Assembly: GCA_964016885.1 (NCBI GenBank)
Contig: OZ024742.1
Location: forward strand, 8,520,162-8,584,161
Origin: Eledone cirrhosa
Lineage: Eukaryota > Mollusca > Cephalopoda > Octopoda > Eledonidae
Length of the DNA stretch: 64,000 bases
Reading direction: 5' to 3'
The notes below the pieces were generated by a model. That model was not told the origin of the DNA, made no database searches, and saw only the letters and a program-made list of their open reading frames with translations. Of the stretch, positions 29,922 through 44,600 are shown piece after piece (positions within the stretch are counted from its first letter, which is position 1; each line of letters opens with the position of its first letter). The position numbers and the translations under genes are program-made.

Positions 29922-31662
29922 TACAGACTCTGCTCTGCTGGACTGCCCTATCTCAGTACATATCTTCTAGTATACTTCCTCAGTGTAAACCTACAGACTC
30001 TGCTCTGCTAGACTGCCCTATCTCAGTACATATCTTCTAGTATACTTCTTCAGTGTAAACCTACAGACTCTGCTCTGCTGGACTGCCCTATCTCAGTACA
30101 TATCTTCTAGTATACTTCTTCAGTGTAAACCTACAGACCCTGCACTGCTAGACTGCCCTATCTCAGTACATATCTTCTAGTATACTTCTTCAGTGTAAAC
30201 CATCAGACTCTGCACTGCTAGACTGCCCTATCTCAGTACATATCTTCTAGTATACTTCTTCAGTGTAAACCTACAGACTCTGCTCTGCTAGACTGCCCTA
30301 TCTCAGTACATATCTTCTAATATACTTCTTCAGTGTAAAGCTACAGGCTCTGCACTGCTAGACTGCCCTATCTCAGTACATATCTTCTAGTATACTTCTT
30401 CAGTGTAAATCTACAGACTCTGCACTGCTAGACTGCCCTATCTCAGTACATATCTTCTAGTATACTTCTTCAGTGTAAACCTACAGACTCTGCACTGCTA
30501 GACTGCCCTACCTCAGTACATATCTTCTATTATAATTCTTCAGTGTAAACCTACAGACTCTGCACTGCTAGACTGCCCTACCTCAGTACATATCTTCTAG
30601 TATACTTCTTCAGTGTAAACCTACAGACTCTGCACTGCTAGACTGCCCTATCTCAGTACATATATTCTAGTATACTTCTTCAATGTAAACCTACAGACTC
30701 TGCACTGCTAGACTGCCCTATCTCAGTACATATCTTCTAGTATACTTCTTCAGTGTAAATCTACAGACTCTGCACTGCTAGACTGCCCTATCTCAGTACA
30801 TATCTTCTAGTATACTTCTTCAGTGTAAATCTACAGACTCTACTCTGCTATACTGCCCTATCTCAGTACATATTTTCTAGTATACTTCCTCAGTGTAAAC
30901 CTACAGACTCTGCTCTGCTAGACTGCCCTATCTCAGTACATATCTTCTAGTATACTTCCTCAGAGTAAACCTACAGACTCTGCCCTGCTAGACTGCCTTA
31001 TCTCAGTACATATTTTCTAGTATAATTCCTCAGTGTAAACCTACAGACTCTGCTCTGCTAGACTGCCCTATCTCAGTACATATCTCCTAGTATACTTCTT
31101 AAGTGTAAACCTACAGACTCTGCTCTGCTAGACTGCCCTATCTCAGTACATATCTTCTAGTATACTTCTTCAATGTAAACCTGCAGACTCTGCACTGCTA
31201 GACTGCCCTATCTCAGTACATATCTTCTAGTATACTTCCTCAGTGTAAACCTACAGACTCTGCTCTGCTAGACTGCCCTATCTCAGTACATATTTTCTAG
31301 TATATTTCTTCAGTGTAAACTACAGACTCTGCTCTGCTAGACTGCCCTATCTCAGTACATATCTTCTAGTATACTTCCTCAGTGTAAACCTACAGACTCT
31401 GCTCTGCTAGACTGCCCTATCGCAGTACATATCTTCTAGTATATTTCCTCAGAGTAAACCTACAGACTCTGCTCTGCTACACTGCCCTATCTCAGTACAT
31501 ATTTTCTAGTATAATTCCTCAGTGTAAACCTACAGACTCTGCTCTGCTAGACTGCCCTATCTCAGTACATATCTTCTAGTATACTTCTTCAGTGTAAACC
31601 TACAGATTCTGCACTGCTAGACTGCCCTATCTCAGTACATATCTTCTCGTATACTTCTTCAG

Positions 31663-33352
31663 TGTAAACCTACAGACTCTGCACTGCTAGACTGCCCTAT
31701 CTCAGTACATATCTTCTAGTATACTTCTTCAGTGTAAACCTACAGATTCTGCACTGCTAGACTGCCCTATCTCAGTACATATCTTCTAGTATAATTCTTC
31801 AATGTAAATCTACAGACTCTGCTCTGCTAGACTGCCCTATCTCAGTACATATCTTCTAGTATAATTCTTCAGTGTAAACCTACAGACTCTGCACTGCTAG
31901 ACTGCCCTATCTCAGTACATATCTTCTAGTATACTTCTTCAGTGTAAATCTACAGACTCTACTCTGCTACACTGCCCTATCTCAGTACATATTTTCTAGT
32001 ATACTTCCTCAGTGTAAACCTACAGACTCTGCTCTGCTAGACTGCCCTATCTCAGTACATATCTTCTAGTATACTTCTTCAGTGTAAACCTACAGACTCT
32101 GCTCTGCTAGACTGCCCTATCTCAGTACATATCTTCTAGTATACTTCTTCAGTGTAAACCTACAGACTCTGCACTGCTAGACTGCCCTATCGCAGTACAT
32201 ATCTTCTAGTATACTTCCTCAGTGTAAACCTACAGACTCTGCTCTGCTAGACTGCCCTATCTCTGTACATATCTTCTAGTATACTTCTTCAATGTAAACC
32301 TACAGACTCTGCACTGCTAGACTGCCCTATCGCAGTACATATCTTCTAGTATACTTCCTCAGTGTCAACCTACAGACTCTGCTCTGCTAGACTGCCCAAT
32401 CTCAGTACATATCTTCTAGTATACTTCCTCAGTGTAAACCTACAGACTCTGCACTGCTAGACTGCCCTATCTCAGTACATATCTTCTAGTATACTTCTTC
32501 AGTGTAAACCTACAGACTCTGCACTGCTAGACTGCCCTATCTCAGTACATATCTTCTAGTATACTTCTTCAATGTTAATCTACAGACTCTGTCTGCTAGA
32601 CTGCCCTATCTCAGTACATATCTTCTAGTATACTTCCTTAGTGTAAACCCACAGACTCTGCTCTGCTAGACTGCCCTATCTCAGTACATATCTTCTAGTA
32701 TACTTCTTCAGTGTAAACCTACAGACTCTGCTCTGCTAGACTGTCCTATCTCAGTACATATCTTCTAGTATACTTCTTAAGTGTAAACCTACAGACTCTG
32801 CTCTGCTAGACTGTCCTATCTCAGTACATATCTTCTAGTATACTTCTTCAATGTAAACCTACAGACTCTGCACTGCAAGACTGCCCTATCTCAGTACATA
32901 TCTTCTAGTATACTTCCTCAGTGTAAACCTACAGACTCTGCTCTGCTAGACTGCCCTACCTCAGTACATATTTTCTAGTATACTTCTTCAGTGTAAACTA
33001 CAGTCTCTGCTCTGCTAGACTGCCCTATCTCAGTACATATCTTCTAGTATACTTCTTCAGTGTAAACCTACAGACTCTGCTCTGCTAGACTGCCCTATCT
33101 CAGTACATATCTTCTAGTATACTTCTTCAGTGTAAACCTACAGACTCTGCACTGCTAGACTGCCCTATCTCAGTACATATCTTCTAGTATACTTCTTCAG
33201 TGTAAACCATCAGACTCTGCACTGCTAGACTGCCCTATCTCAGTACATATTTCTAGTAAACTTCTTCAGTGTAAACCTACAGACTCTGCTCTGCTAGACT
33301 GCCCTATCTCAGTACATATCTTCTAATATACTTCTTCAGTGTAAAGCTACAG
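31663..33352. repeat. 1,690-bp satellite block, copy B
   Basis: This is the second copy of the block at 26418-28107, and it keeps the same private markers in the same order. Copy A of this block abuts and partly precedes copy B of the 1,555-bp block, so at least two duplication events overlap in this part of the array. Confidence 0.9.
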
Positions 33353-36300
33353 GCTCTGCACTGCTAGACTGCCCTATCTCAGTACATATCTTCTAGTATA
33401 CTTCTTCAGTGTAAACCTACATACTCTGCACTGCTAGAATGCCCTATCTCAGTACATATCTTCTCGTATACTTCTTCAGTGTAAACCTACAGATTCTGCA
33501 CTGCTAGACTGCCCTATCTCAGTACATATCTTCTAGTATAATTCTTCAGTGTAAACCTACAGACTCTGCACTGCTAGACTGCCCTATCTCAGTACATATC
33601 TTCTAGTATACTTCTTCAGTGTAAATCTACAGACTCTACTCTGCTACACTGCCCTATCTCAGTACATATTTTCTAGTATACTTCCTCAGTGTAAACCTAC
33701 AGACTCTGCTCTGCTAGACTGCCCTATCTCAGTACATATCTTCTAGTATACTTCTTCAGTGTAAACCTACAGATTCTGCTCTGCTAGACTGCCCTATCTC
33801 AGTACATATCTTCTAGTATACATCTTCAGTGTAAACCTACAGACTCTGCTCTGCTAGACTGCCCTATCGCAGTACATATCTTCTAGTATACTTCCTCAGT
33901 GTAAACCTACAGACTCTGCTCTGCTAGACTGCCCTATCTCTGTACATATCTTCTAGTATACTTCTTCAATGTAAACCTACAGACTCTGCACTGCTAGACT
34001 GCCCTATCGCAGTACATATCTTCTAGTATACTTCCTCAGTGTCAACCTACAGACTCTGCTCTGCTAGACTGCCCTATCTCAGTACATATCTTCTAGTATA
34101 CTTCCTCAGTGTAAACCTACAGACTCTGCTCTGCTAGACTGCCCTATCTCAGTACATATCTTCTAGTATACTACTTCAGTGTAAACCTACAGACTCTGCT
34201 CTGCTAGACTGCCCTATCTCAGTACATATCTTCTAGTATACTTCTTAAGTGTAAACCTACAGACTCTGCTCTGCTAGACTGCCCTATCTCAGTACATATC
34301 TTCTAGTATACTTCTTCAATGTAAACCTACAGACTCTGCACTGCTAGACTGCCCTATCTCAGTACATATCTTCTAGTATACTTCCTCAGTGTAAACCTAC
34401 AGACTCTGCTCAGCTAGACTGCCCTATCTCAGTACATATTTTCTAGTATACTTCTTCAGTGTAAACTACAGACTCTGCTCTGCTAGACTGCCCTATCTCA
34501 GTACATATCTTCTAGTATACTTCTTCAGTGTAAACCTACAGACTCTGCTCTGCTAGACTGCCCTATCTCAGTACATATCTTCTAGTATACTTCTTCAGTG
34601 TAAACCTACAGACTCTGCACTGCTAGACTGCCCTATCTCAGTACATATCTTCTAGTATACTTCTTCAGTGTAAACCATCAGACTCTGCACTGCTAGACTG
34701 CCCTATCTCAGTACATATCTTCTAGTATACTTCTTCAGTGTAAACCTACAGACTCTGCTCTGCTAGACTGCCCTATCTCAGTACATATCTTCTAATATAC
34801 TTCTTCAGTGTAAAGCTACAGGCTCTGCACTGCTAGACTGCCCTATCTCAGTACATATCTTCTAGTATACTTCTTCAGTGTAAACCTACAGACTCTGCAC
34901 TGCTAGAATGCCCTATCTCAGTACATATCTTCTAGTATACTTCTTCAGTGTAAACCTACAGATTCTGCACAGCTAGACTGCCCTATCTCAGTACATATCT
35001 TCTAGTATAATTCTTCAATGTAAATCTACAGACTCTGCTCTGCTAGACTGCCCTATCTCAGTACATATCTTCTAGTATAATTCTTCAGTGTAAACCTACA
35101 GACTCTGCACTGCTAGACTGCCCTATCTCAGTACATATCTTCTAGTATACTTCTTAAGTGTAAATCTACAGACTCTACTCTGCTACACTGCCCTATCTCA
35201 GTACATATTTTCTAGTATACTTCCTCAGTGTAAACCTACAGACTCTGCTCTGCTAGACTGCCCTATCTCAGTACATATCTTCTAGTATACTTCTTCAGTG
35301 TAAACCTACAGACTCTGCTCTGCTAGACTGCCCTATCTCAGTACATATCTTCTAGTATACTTCTTCAGTGTAAACCTACAGACTCTGCTCTGCTAGACTG
35401 CCCTATCTCTGTACATATCTTCTAGTATACTTCTTCAATGTAAACCTACAGACTCTGCACTGCTAGACTGCCCTATCTCAGTACATATCTTCTAGTATAC
35501 TTCCTCAGTGTAAACCTACAGACTCTGCTCTGCTAGACTGCCCTATCTCAGTACATATCTTCTAGTATACTTCCTCAGTGTAAACCTACAGACTCTGCTC
35601 TGCTAGACTGCCCTATCTCAGTACATATCTTCTAGTATACTTCCTCAGTGTAAACCTACAGACTCTGCTCTGCTAGACTGCCCTATCTCAGTACATATCT
35701 TCTAGTATACTTCTTCAGTGTAAACCTACAGACTCTGCTCTGCTAGACTGCCCTATCTCAGTACATATCTTCTAGTATACTTCTTAAGTGTAAACCTACA
35801 GACTCTGCTCTGCTAGACTGCCCTATCTCAGTACATATCTTCTAGTATACTTCTTCAATGTAAACCTACAGACTCTGCACTGCTAGACTGCCCTATCTCA
35901 GTACATATCTTCTAGTATACTTCCTCAGTGTAAACCTACAGACTCTGCTCTGCTAGACTGCCCTACCTCAGTACATATTTTCTAGTATACTTCTTCAGTG
36001 TAAATCTACAGACTCTGCTCTGCTAGACTGCCCTATCTCAGTACATATCTTCTAGTATACTTCTTCAGTGTAAACCTACAGACTCTGCACTGCTAGACTG
36101 CCCTATCTCAGTACATATCTTCTAGTATACTTCCTCAGTGTAAACCTACAGACTCTGCACTGCTAGACTGCCCTATCTCAGTACATATCTTCTAGTATAC
36201 TTCTTCAGTGTAAACCATCAGACTCTGCACTGCTAGACTGCCCTATCTCAGTACATATTTCTAGTAAACTTCTTCAGTGTAAACCTACAGACTCTGCTCT

Positions 36301-37207
36301 GCTAGACTGCCCTATCTCAGTACATATCTTCTAATATACTTCTTCAGTGTAAAGCTACAGGCTCTGCACTGCTAGACTGCCCTATCTCAGTACATATCTT
36401 CTAGTATACTTCTTCAGTGTAAACCTACAGACTCTGCACTGCTAGAATGCCCTATCTCAGTACATATCTTCTCGTATACTTCTTCAGTGTAAACCTACAG
36501 ATTCTGCACTGCTAGACTGCCCTATCTCAGTACATATCTTCTAGTATAATTCTTCAGTATAAACCTACAGACTCTGCACTGCTAGACTGCCCTATCTCAG
36601 TACATATCTTCTAGTATACTTCTTCAGTGTAAATCTACAGACTCTACTCTGCTACACTGCCCTATCTCAGTACATATTTTCTAGTATACTTCCTCAGTGT
36701 AAACCTACAGACTCTGCTCTGCTAGACTGCCCTATCTCAGTACATATCTTCTAGTATACTTCTTCAGTGTAAACCTACAGACTCTGCTCTGCTAGACTGC
36801 CCTATCTCAGTACATATCTTCTAGTATACTTCTTCAGTGTAAACCTACAGACTCTGCTCTGCTAGACTGCCCTATCTCTGTACATATCTTCTAGTATACT
36901 TCTTCAATGTAAACCTACAGACTCTGCACTGCTAGACTGCCCTATCTCAGTACATATCTTCTAGTATACTTCCTCAGTGTAAACCTACAGACTCTGCTCT
37001 GCTAGACTGCCCTATCTCAGTACATATCTTCTAGTATACTTCCTCAGTGTAAACCTACAGACTCTGCACTGCTAGACTGCCCTATCTCAGTACATATCTT
37101 CTAGTATACTTCCTCAGTGTAAACCTACAGACTCTGCTCTGCTAGACTGCCCTATCTCAGTACATATCTTCTAGTATACTACTTCAGTGTAAACCTACAG
37201 ACTCTGC

Positions 37208-40200
37208 TCTGCTAGACTGCCCTATCTCAGTACATATCTTCTAGTATACTTCCTCAGTGTAAACCTACAGACTCTGCTCAGCTAGACTGCCCTATCTCAG
37301 TACATATTTTCTAGTATACTTCTTCAGTGTAAACTACAGACTCTGCTCTGCTAGACTGCCCTATCTCAGTACATATCTTCTAGTATACTTCTTCAGTGTA
37401 AACCTACAGACTCTGCTCTGCTAGACTGCCCTATCTCAGTACATATCTTCTAGTATACTTCTTCAGTGTAAACCTACAGACTCTGCACTGCTAGACTGCC
37501 CTATCTCAGTACATATCTTCTAGTATACTTCTTCAGTGTAAACCATCAGACTCTGCACTGCTAGACTGCCCTATCTCAGTACATATCTTCTAGTATACTT
37601 CTTCAGTGTAAACCTACAGACTCTGCCCTGCTAGACTGCCCTATCTCAGTACATATCTTCTAATATACTTCTTCAGTGTAAAGCTACAGGCTCTGCACTG
37701 CTAGACTGCCCTATCTCAGTACATATCTTCTAGTATACTTCTTCAGTGTAAACCTACAGACTCTGCACTGCTAGAATGCCCTATCTCAGTACATATCTTC
37801 TAGTATACTTCTTCAGTGTAAACCTACAGATTCTGCACAGCTAGACTGCCCTATCTCAGTACATATCTTCTAGTATAATTCTTCAATGTAAATCTACAGA
37901 CTCTGCTCTGCTAGACTGCCCTATCTCAGTACATATCTTCTAGTATAATTCTTCAGTGTAAACCTACAGACTCTGCACTGCTAGACTGCCCTATCTCAGT
38001 ACATATCTTCTAGTATACTTCTTCAGTGTAAATCTACAGACTCTACTCTGCTACACTGCCCTATCTCAGTACATATTTTCTAGTATACTTCCTCAGTCTA
38101 AACCTACAGACTCTGCTCTGCTAGACTGCCCTATCTCAGTACATATCTTCTAGTATACTTCTTCAGTGTAAACCTACAGACTCTGCTCTGCTAGACTGCC
38201 CTATCTCAGTACATATCTTCTAGTATACTTCTTCAGTGTAAACCTACAGACTCTGCTCTGCTAGACTGCCCTATCTCTGTACATATCTTCTAGTATACTT
38301 CTTCAATGTAAACCTACAGACTCTGCACTGCTAGACTGCCCTATCTCAGTACATATCTTCTAGTATACTTCCTCAGTGTAAACCTACAGACTCTGCTCTG
38401 CTAGACTGCCCTATCTCAGTACATATCTTCTAGTATACTTCCTCAGTGTAAACCTACAGACTCTGCTCTGCTAGACTGCCCTATCTCAGTACATATCTTC
38501 TAGTATACTTCCTCAGTGTAAACCTACAGACTCTGCTCTGCTAGACTGCCCTATCTCAGTACATATCTTCTAGTATACTTCTTCAGTGTAAACCTACAGA
38601 CTCTGCTCTGCTAGACTGCCCTATCTCAGTACATATCTTCTAGTATACTTCTTAAGTGTAAACCTACAGACTCTGCTCTGCTAGACTGCCCTATCTCAGT
38701 ACATATCTTCTAGTATACTTCTTCAATGTAAACCTACAGACTCTGCACTGCTAGACTGCCCTATCTCAGTACATATCTTCTAGTATACTTCCTCAGTGTA
38801 AACCTACAGACTCTGCTCAGCTAGACTGCCCTATCTCAGTACATATTTTCTAGTATACTTCTTCAGTGTAAACTACAGACTCTGCTCTGCTAGACTGCCC
38901 TATCTCAGTACATATCTTCTAGTATACTTCTTCAGTGTAAACCTACAGACTCTGCTCTGCTAGACTGCCCTATCTCAGTACATATCTTCTAGTATACTTC
39001 TTCAGTGTAAACCTACAGACTCTGCACTGCTAGACTGCCCTATCTCAGTACATATCTTCTAGTATACTTCTTCAGTGTAAACCATCAGACTCTGCACTGC
39101 TAGACTGCCCTATCTCAGTACATATCTTCTAGTATACTTCTTCAGTGTAAACCTACAGACTCTGCTCTGCTAGACTGCCCTATCTCAGTACATATCTTCT
39201 AATATACTTCTTCAGTGTAAAGCTACAGGCTCTGCACTGCTAGACTGCCCTATCTCAGTACATATCTTCTAGTATACTTCTTCAGTGTAAACCTACAGAC
39301 TCTGCACTGCTAGAATGCCCTATCTCAGTACATATCTTCTAGTATACTTCTTCAGTGTAAACCTACAGATTCTGCACTGCTAGACTGCCCTATCTCAGTA
39401 CATATCTTCTAGTATAATTCTTCAATGTAAATCTACAGACTCTGCTCTCCTAGACTGCCCTATCTCAGTACATATCTTCTAGTATAATTCTTCAGTGTAA
39501 ACCTACAGACTCTGCACTGCTAGACTGCCCTATCTCAGTACATATCTTCTAGTATACTTCTTCAGTGTAAATCTACAGACTCTACTCTGCTACACTGCCC
39601 TATCTCAGTACATATTTTCTAGTATACTTCCTCAGTGTAAACCTACAGACTCTGCTCTGCTAGACTGCCCTATCTCAGTACATATCTTCTAGTATACTTC
39701 TTCAGTGTAAACCTACAGACTCTGCTCTGCTAGACTGCCCTATCTCAGTACATATCTTCTAGTATACTTCTTCAGTGTAAACCTACAGACTCTGCTCTGC
39801 TAGACTGCCCTATCTCTGTACATATCTTCTAGTATACTTCTTCAATGTAAACCTACAGACTCTGCACTGCTAGACTGCCCTATCTCAGTACATATCTTCT
39901 AGTATACTTCCTCAGTGTAAACCTACAGACTCTGCTCTGCTAGACTGCCCTATCTCAGTACATATCTTCTAGTATACTTCCTCAGTGTAAACCTACAGAC
40001 TCTGCTCTGCTAGACTGCCCTATCTCAGTACATATCTTCTAGTATACTTCCTCAGTGTAAACCTACAGACTCTGCTCTGCTAGACTGCCCTATCTCACTA
40101 CATATCTTCTAGTATACTTCTTCAGTGTAAACCTACAGACTCTGCTCTGCTAGACTGCCCTATCTCAGTACATATCTTCTAGTATACTTCTTAAGTGTAA

Positions 40201-40285
40201 ACCTACAGACTCTGCTCTGCTAGACTGCCCTATCTCAGTACATATCTTCTAGTATACTTCTTCAATGTAAACCTACAGACTCTGC
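37208..40285. repeat. Two tandem 22-monomer higher-order units (1,539 bp)
   Basis: Positions 37208-38746 and 38747-40285 match monomer for monomer at an offset of 1539 bp, which is 21 monomers of 70 bp plus one of 69 bp. Five mismatches were noticed: CTGCCCTG near 37625, GCACAGC near 37836, CTCTCCTAG near 39448, CAGTCTAAA near 38098 and CTCACTACA near 40096. Shared markers are CTCAGCTAG, AACCATCAG, CTAATATAC with AAGCTACAGG, GAATGCCC and TATCTCTGTAC. This is a true tandem higher-order repeat comparable in design to alpha-satellite arrays. Confidence 0.87.
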
Positions 40286-40844
40286 AATGCTAGACTGCCC
40301 TACCTCAGTACATATTTTCTAGTATACTTCTTCAGTGTAAACTACAGACTCTGCTCTGCTAGACTGCCCTATCTCAGTACATATCTTCTAGTATACTTCT
40401 TCAATGTAAACCTACAGACTCTGCACTGCTAGACTGCCCTATCTCAGTACATATCTTCTAGTATACTTCTTCAGTGTAAACCTACAGACTCTGCTCTGCT
40501 AGACTGCCCTATCTCAGTACATATCTTCTAGTATACTTCTTCAGTGTAAACCTACAGACTCTGCTCTGCTAGACTGCCCTATCTCAGTACATATCTTCTA
40601 GTATACTTCTTCAGTGTAAACCTACAGACTCTGCTCTGCTAGACTGCCCTATCTCAGTACATATCTTCTAGTATACTTCTTAAGTGTAAACCTACAGACT
40701 CTGCTCTGCTAGACTGCCCTATCTCAGTACATATCTTCTAGTATACTTCTTCAATGTAAACCTACAGACTCTGCACTGCTAGACTGCCCTATCTCAGTAC
40801 ATATCTTCTAGTATACTTCCTCAGTGTAAACCTACAGACTCTGC

Positions 40845-41682
40845 TCAGCTAGACTGCCCTATCTCAGTACATATTTTCTAGTATACTTCTTCAGTGTAAA
40901 CTACAGACTCTGCTCTGCTAGACTGCCCTATCTCAGTACATATCTTCTAGTATACTTCTTCAGTGTAAACCTACAGACTCTGCTCTGCTAGACTGCCCTA
41001 TCTCAGTACATATCTTCTAGTATACTTCTTCAGTGTAAACCTACAGACTCTGCTCTGCTAGACTGCCCTATCTCAGTACATATCTTCTAGTATACTTCTT
41101 CAGTGTAAACCTACAGACTCTGCTCTGCTAGACTGCCCTATCTCAGTACATATCTTCTAGTATACTTCTTCAGTGTAAACCTACAGACTCTGCTCTGCTA
41201 GACTGCCCTATCTCAGTACATATCTTCTAGTATACTTCTTCAGTGTAAACCTACAGACTCTGCTCAGCTAGACTGCCCTATCTCAGTACATATTTTCTAG
41301 TATACTTCTTCAGTGTAAACTACAGACTCTGCTCTGCTAGACTGCCCTATCTCAGTACATATCTTCTAGTATACTTCTTCAGTGTAAACCTACAGACTCT
41401 GCTCTGCTAGACTGCCCTATCTCAGTACATATCTTCTAGTATACTTCTTCAGTGTAAACCTACAGACTCTGCTCTGCTAGACTGCCCTATCTCAGTACAT
41501 ATCTTCTAGTATACTTCTTCAGTGTAAACCTACAGACTCTGCTCTGCTAGACTGCCCTATCTCAGTACATATCTTCTAGTATACTTCTTCAGTGTAAACC
41601 TACAGACTCTGCTCTGCTAGACTGCCCTATCTCAGTACATATCTTCTAGTATACTTCTTCAGTGTAAACCTACAGACTCTGC
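40845..41682. repeat. Tandem 6-monomer higher-order unit (419 bp)
   Basis: The CTCAGCTAG marker at 40845 recurs at 41264, and the 69-bp monomer near 40900 recurs near 41319 and again near 41738. All are 419 bp apart (6 x 70 minus 1). The other monomers in the unit are the plain CTTCAGTG/GCTCTG type, so this stretch is unusually homogeneous. Confidence 0.82.
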
Positions 41683-44600
41683 TCTGCTAGACTGCCCTAT
41701 CTCAGTACATATCTTCTAGTATACTTCTTCAGTGTAAACTACAGACTCTGCTCTGCTAGACTGCCCTATCTCAGTACATATCTTCTAGTATACTTCTTCA
41801 GTGTAAACCTACAGACTCTGCTCTGCTAAACTACCCTATCTCAGTACATATCTTCTAGTATACTTCTTCAGTGTAAACCTACAGACTCTGCACTGCTAGA
41901 CTGCCCTATCTCAGTACATATCTTCTAGTATACTTCTTCAGTGTAAACCATCAGACTCTGCACTGCTAGACTGCCCTATCTCAGTACATATCTTCTAGTA
42001 TACTTCTTCAGTGTAAACCTACAGACTCTGCTCTGCTAGACTGCCCTATCTCAGTACATATCTTCTAATATACTTCTTCAGTGTAAAGCTACAGGCTCTG
42101 CACTGCTAGACTGCCCTATCTCAGTACATATCTTCTAGTATACTTCTTCAGTGTAAACCTACAGACTCTGCACTGCTAGAATGCCCTATCTCAGTACATA
42201 TTTTCTAGTATACTTCTTCAGTGTAAACCTACAGATTCTGCACTGCTAGACTGCCCTATCTCAGTACATATCTTCTAGTATAATTCTTCAATGTAAATCT
42301 ACAGACTCTGCTCTGCTAGACTGCCCTATCTCAGTACATATCTTCTAGTATAATTCTTCAGTGTAAACCTACAGACTCTGCACTGCTAGACTGCCCTATC
42401 TCAGTACATATCTTCTAGTATACTTCTTCAGTGTAAATCTACAGACTCTACTCTGCTACACTGCCCTATCTCAGTACATATTTTCTAGTATACTTCCTCA
42501 GTGTAAACCTACAGACTCTGCTCTGCATGACTGCCCTATCTCAGTACATATCTTCTAGTATACTTCTTCAGTGTAAACCTACAGACTCTGCTCTGCTAGA
42601 CTGCCCTATCTCAGTACATATCTTCTAGTATACTTCTTAAGTGTAAACCTACAGACTCTGCTCTGCTAGACTGCCCTATCTCAGTACATATCTTCTAGTA
42701 TACTTCTTCAATGTAAACCTACAGACTCTGCACTGCTAGACTGCCCTATCTCAGTACATATCTTCTAGTATACTTCCTCAGTGTAAACCTACAGACTCTG
42801 CTCTGCTAGACTGCCCTACCTCAGTACATATTTTCTAGTATACTTCTTCAGTGTAAACTACAGACTCTGCTCTGCTAGACTGCCCTATCTCAGTACATAT
42901 CTTCTAGTATACTTCTTCAATGTAAACCTACAGACTCTGCTCTGCTAGACTGCCCTATCTCAGTACATATCTTCTAGTATACTTCCTCAGTGTAAACCTA
43001 CAGACTCTGCACTGCTAGACTGCCCTATCTCAGTACATATCTTCTAGTATACTTCCTCAGTGTAAACCTACAGACTCTGCTCTGCTAGACTGCCCTATCT
43101 CAGTACATATCTTCTAGTATACTTCTTCAGTGTAAACCTACAGACTCTGCTCTGCTAGACTGCCCTATCTCAGTACATATCTTCTAGTATACTTCTTCAG
43201 TGTAAACCTACAGACTCTGCACTGCTAGACTGCCCTATCTCAGTACATATCTTCTAGTATACTTCTTCAGTGTAAACCATCAGACTCTGCACTGCTAGAC
43301 TGCCCTATCTCAATACATATCTTCTAGTATACTTCTTCAGTGTAAACCTACAGACTCTGCTCTGCTAGACTGCCCTATCTCAGTACATATCTTCTAATAT
43401 ACTTCTTCAGTGTAAAGCTACAGGCTCTGCACTGCTAGACTGCCCTATCTCAGTACATATCTTCTAGTATAATTCTTCAATGTAAATCTACAGACTCTGC
43501 TCTGCTAGACTGCACTATCTCAGTACATATCTTCTAGTATAATTCTTCAGTGTAAACCTACAGACTCTGCACTGCTAGACTGCCCTATCTCAGTACATAT
43601 CTTCTAGTATACTTCTTCAGTGTAAATCTACAGACTCTACTCTGCTACACTGCCCTATCTCAGTACATATTTTCTAGTATACTTCCTCAGTGTAAACCTA
43701 CAGACTCTGCTCTGCTAGAATGCCCTATCTCAGTACATATCTTCTAGTATACTTCTTCAGTGTAAACCTACAGACTCTGCTCTGCTAGACTGCCCTATCT
43801 CAGTACATATCTTCTAGTATACTTCTTCAGTGTAAACCTACAGACTCTGCTCTGCTAGACTGCCCTATCTCTGTACATATCTTCTAGTATACTTCTTCAA
43901 TGTAAACCTACAGACTCTGCACTGCTAGACTGCCCTATCGCAGTACATATCTTCTAGTATACTTCCTCAGTGTAAACCTACAGATTCTGCACTGCTAGAC
44001 TGCCCTATCTCAGTACATATCTTCTAGTATACTTCCTCAGTGTAAACCTACAGACTCTGCTCAGCTAGACTGCCCTATCTCAGTACATATTTTCTAGTAT
44101 ACTTCTTCAGTGTAAACTACAGACTCTGCTCTGCTAGACTGCCCTATCTCAGTACATATCTTCTAGTATACTTCTTCAGTGTAAACCTACAGACTCTGCT
44201 CTGCTAGACTGCCCTATCTCAGTACATATCTTCTAGTATACTTCTTCAGTGTAAACCTACAGACTCTGCACTGCTAGACTGCCCTATCTCAGTACATATC
44301 TTCTAGTATACTTCTTCAGTGTAAACCTACAGACTCTGTTCTGCTAGACTGCCCTATCTCAGTACATATCTTCTAATATACTTCTTCAGTGTAAAGCTAC
44401 AGGCTCTGCACTGCTAGACTGCCCTATCTCAGTACATATCTTCTAGTATACTTCTTCAGTGTAAACCTACAGACTCTGCACTGCTAGAATGCCCTATCTC
44501 AGTACATATCTTCTAGTATACTTCTTCAGTGTAAACCTACAGATTCTGCACTGCTAGACTGCCCTATCTCAGTACATATCTTCTAGTATAATTCTTCAAT

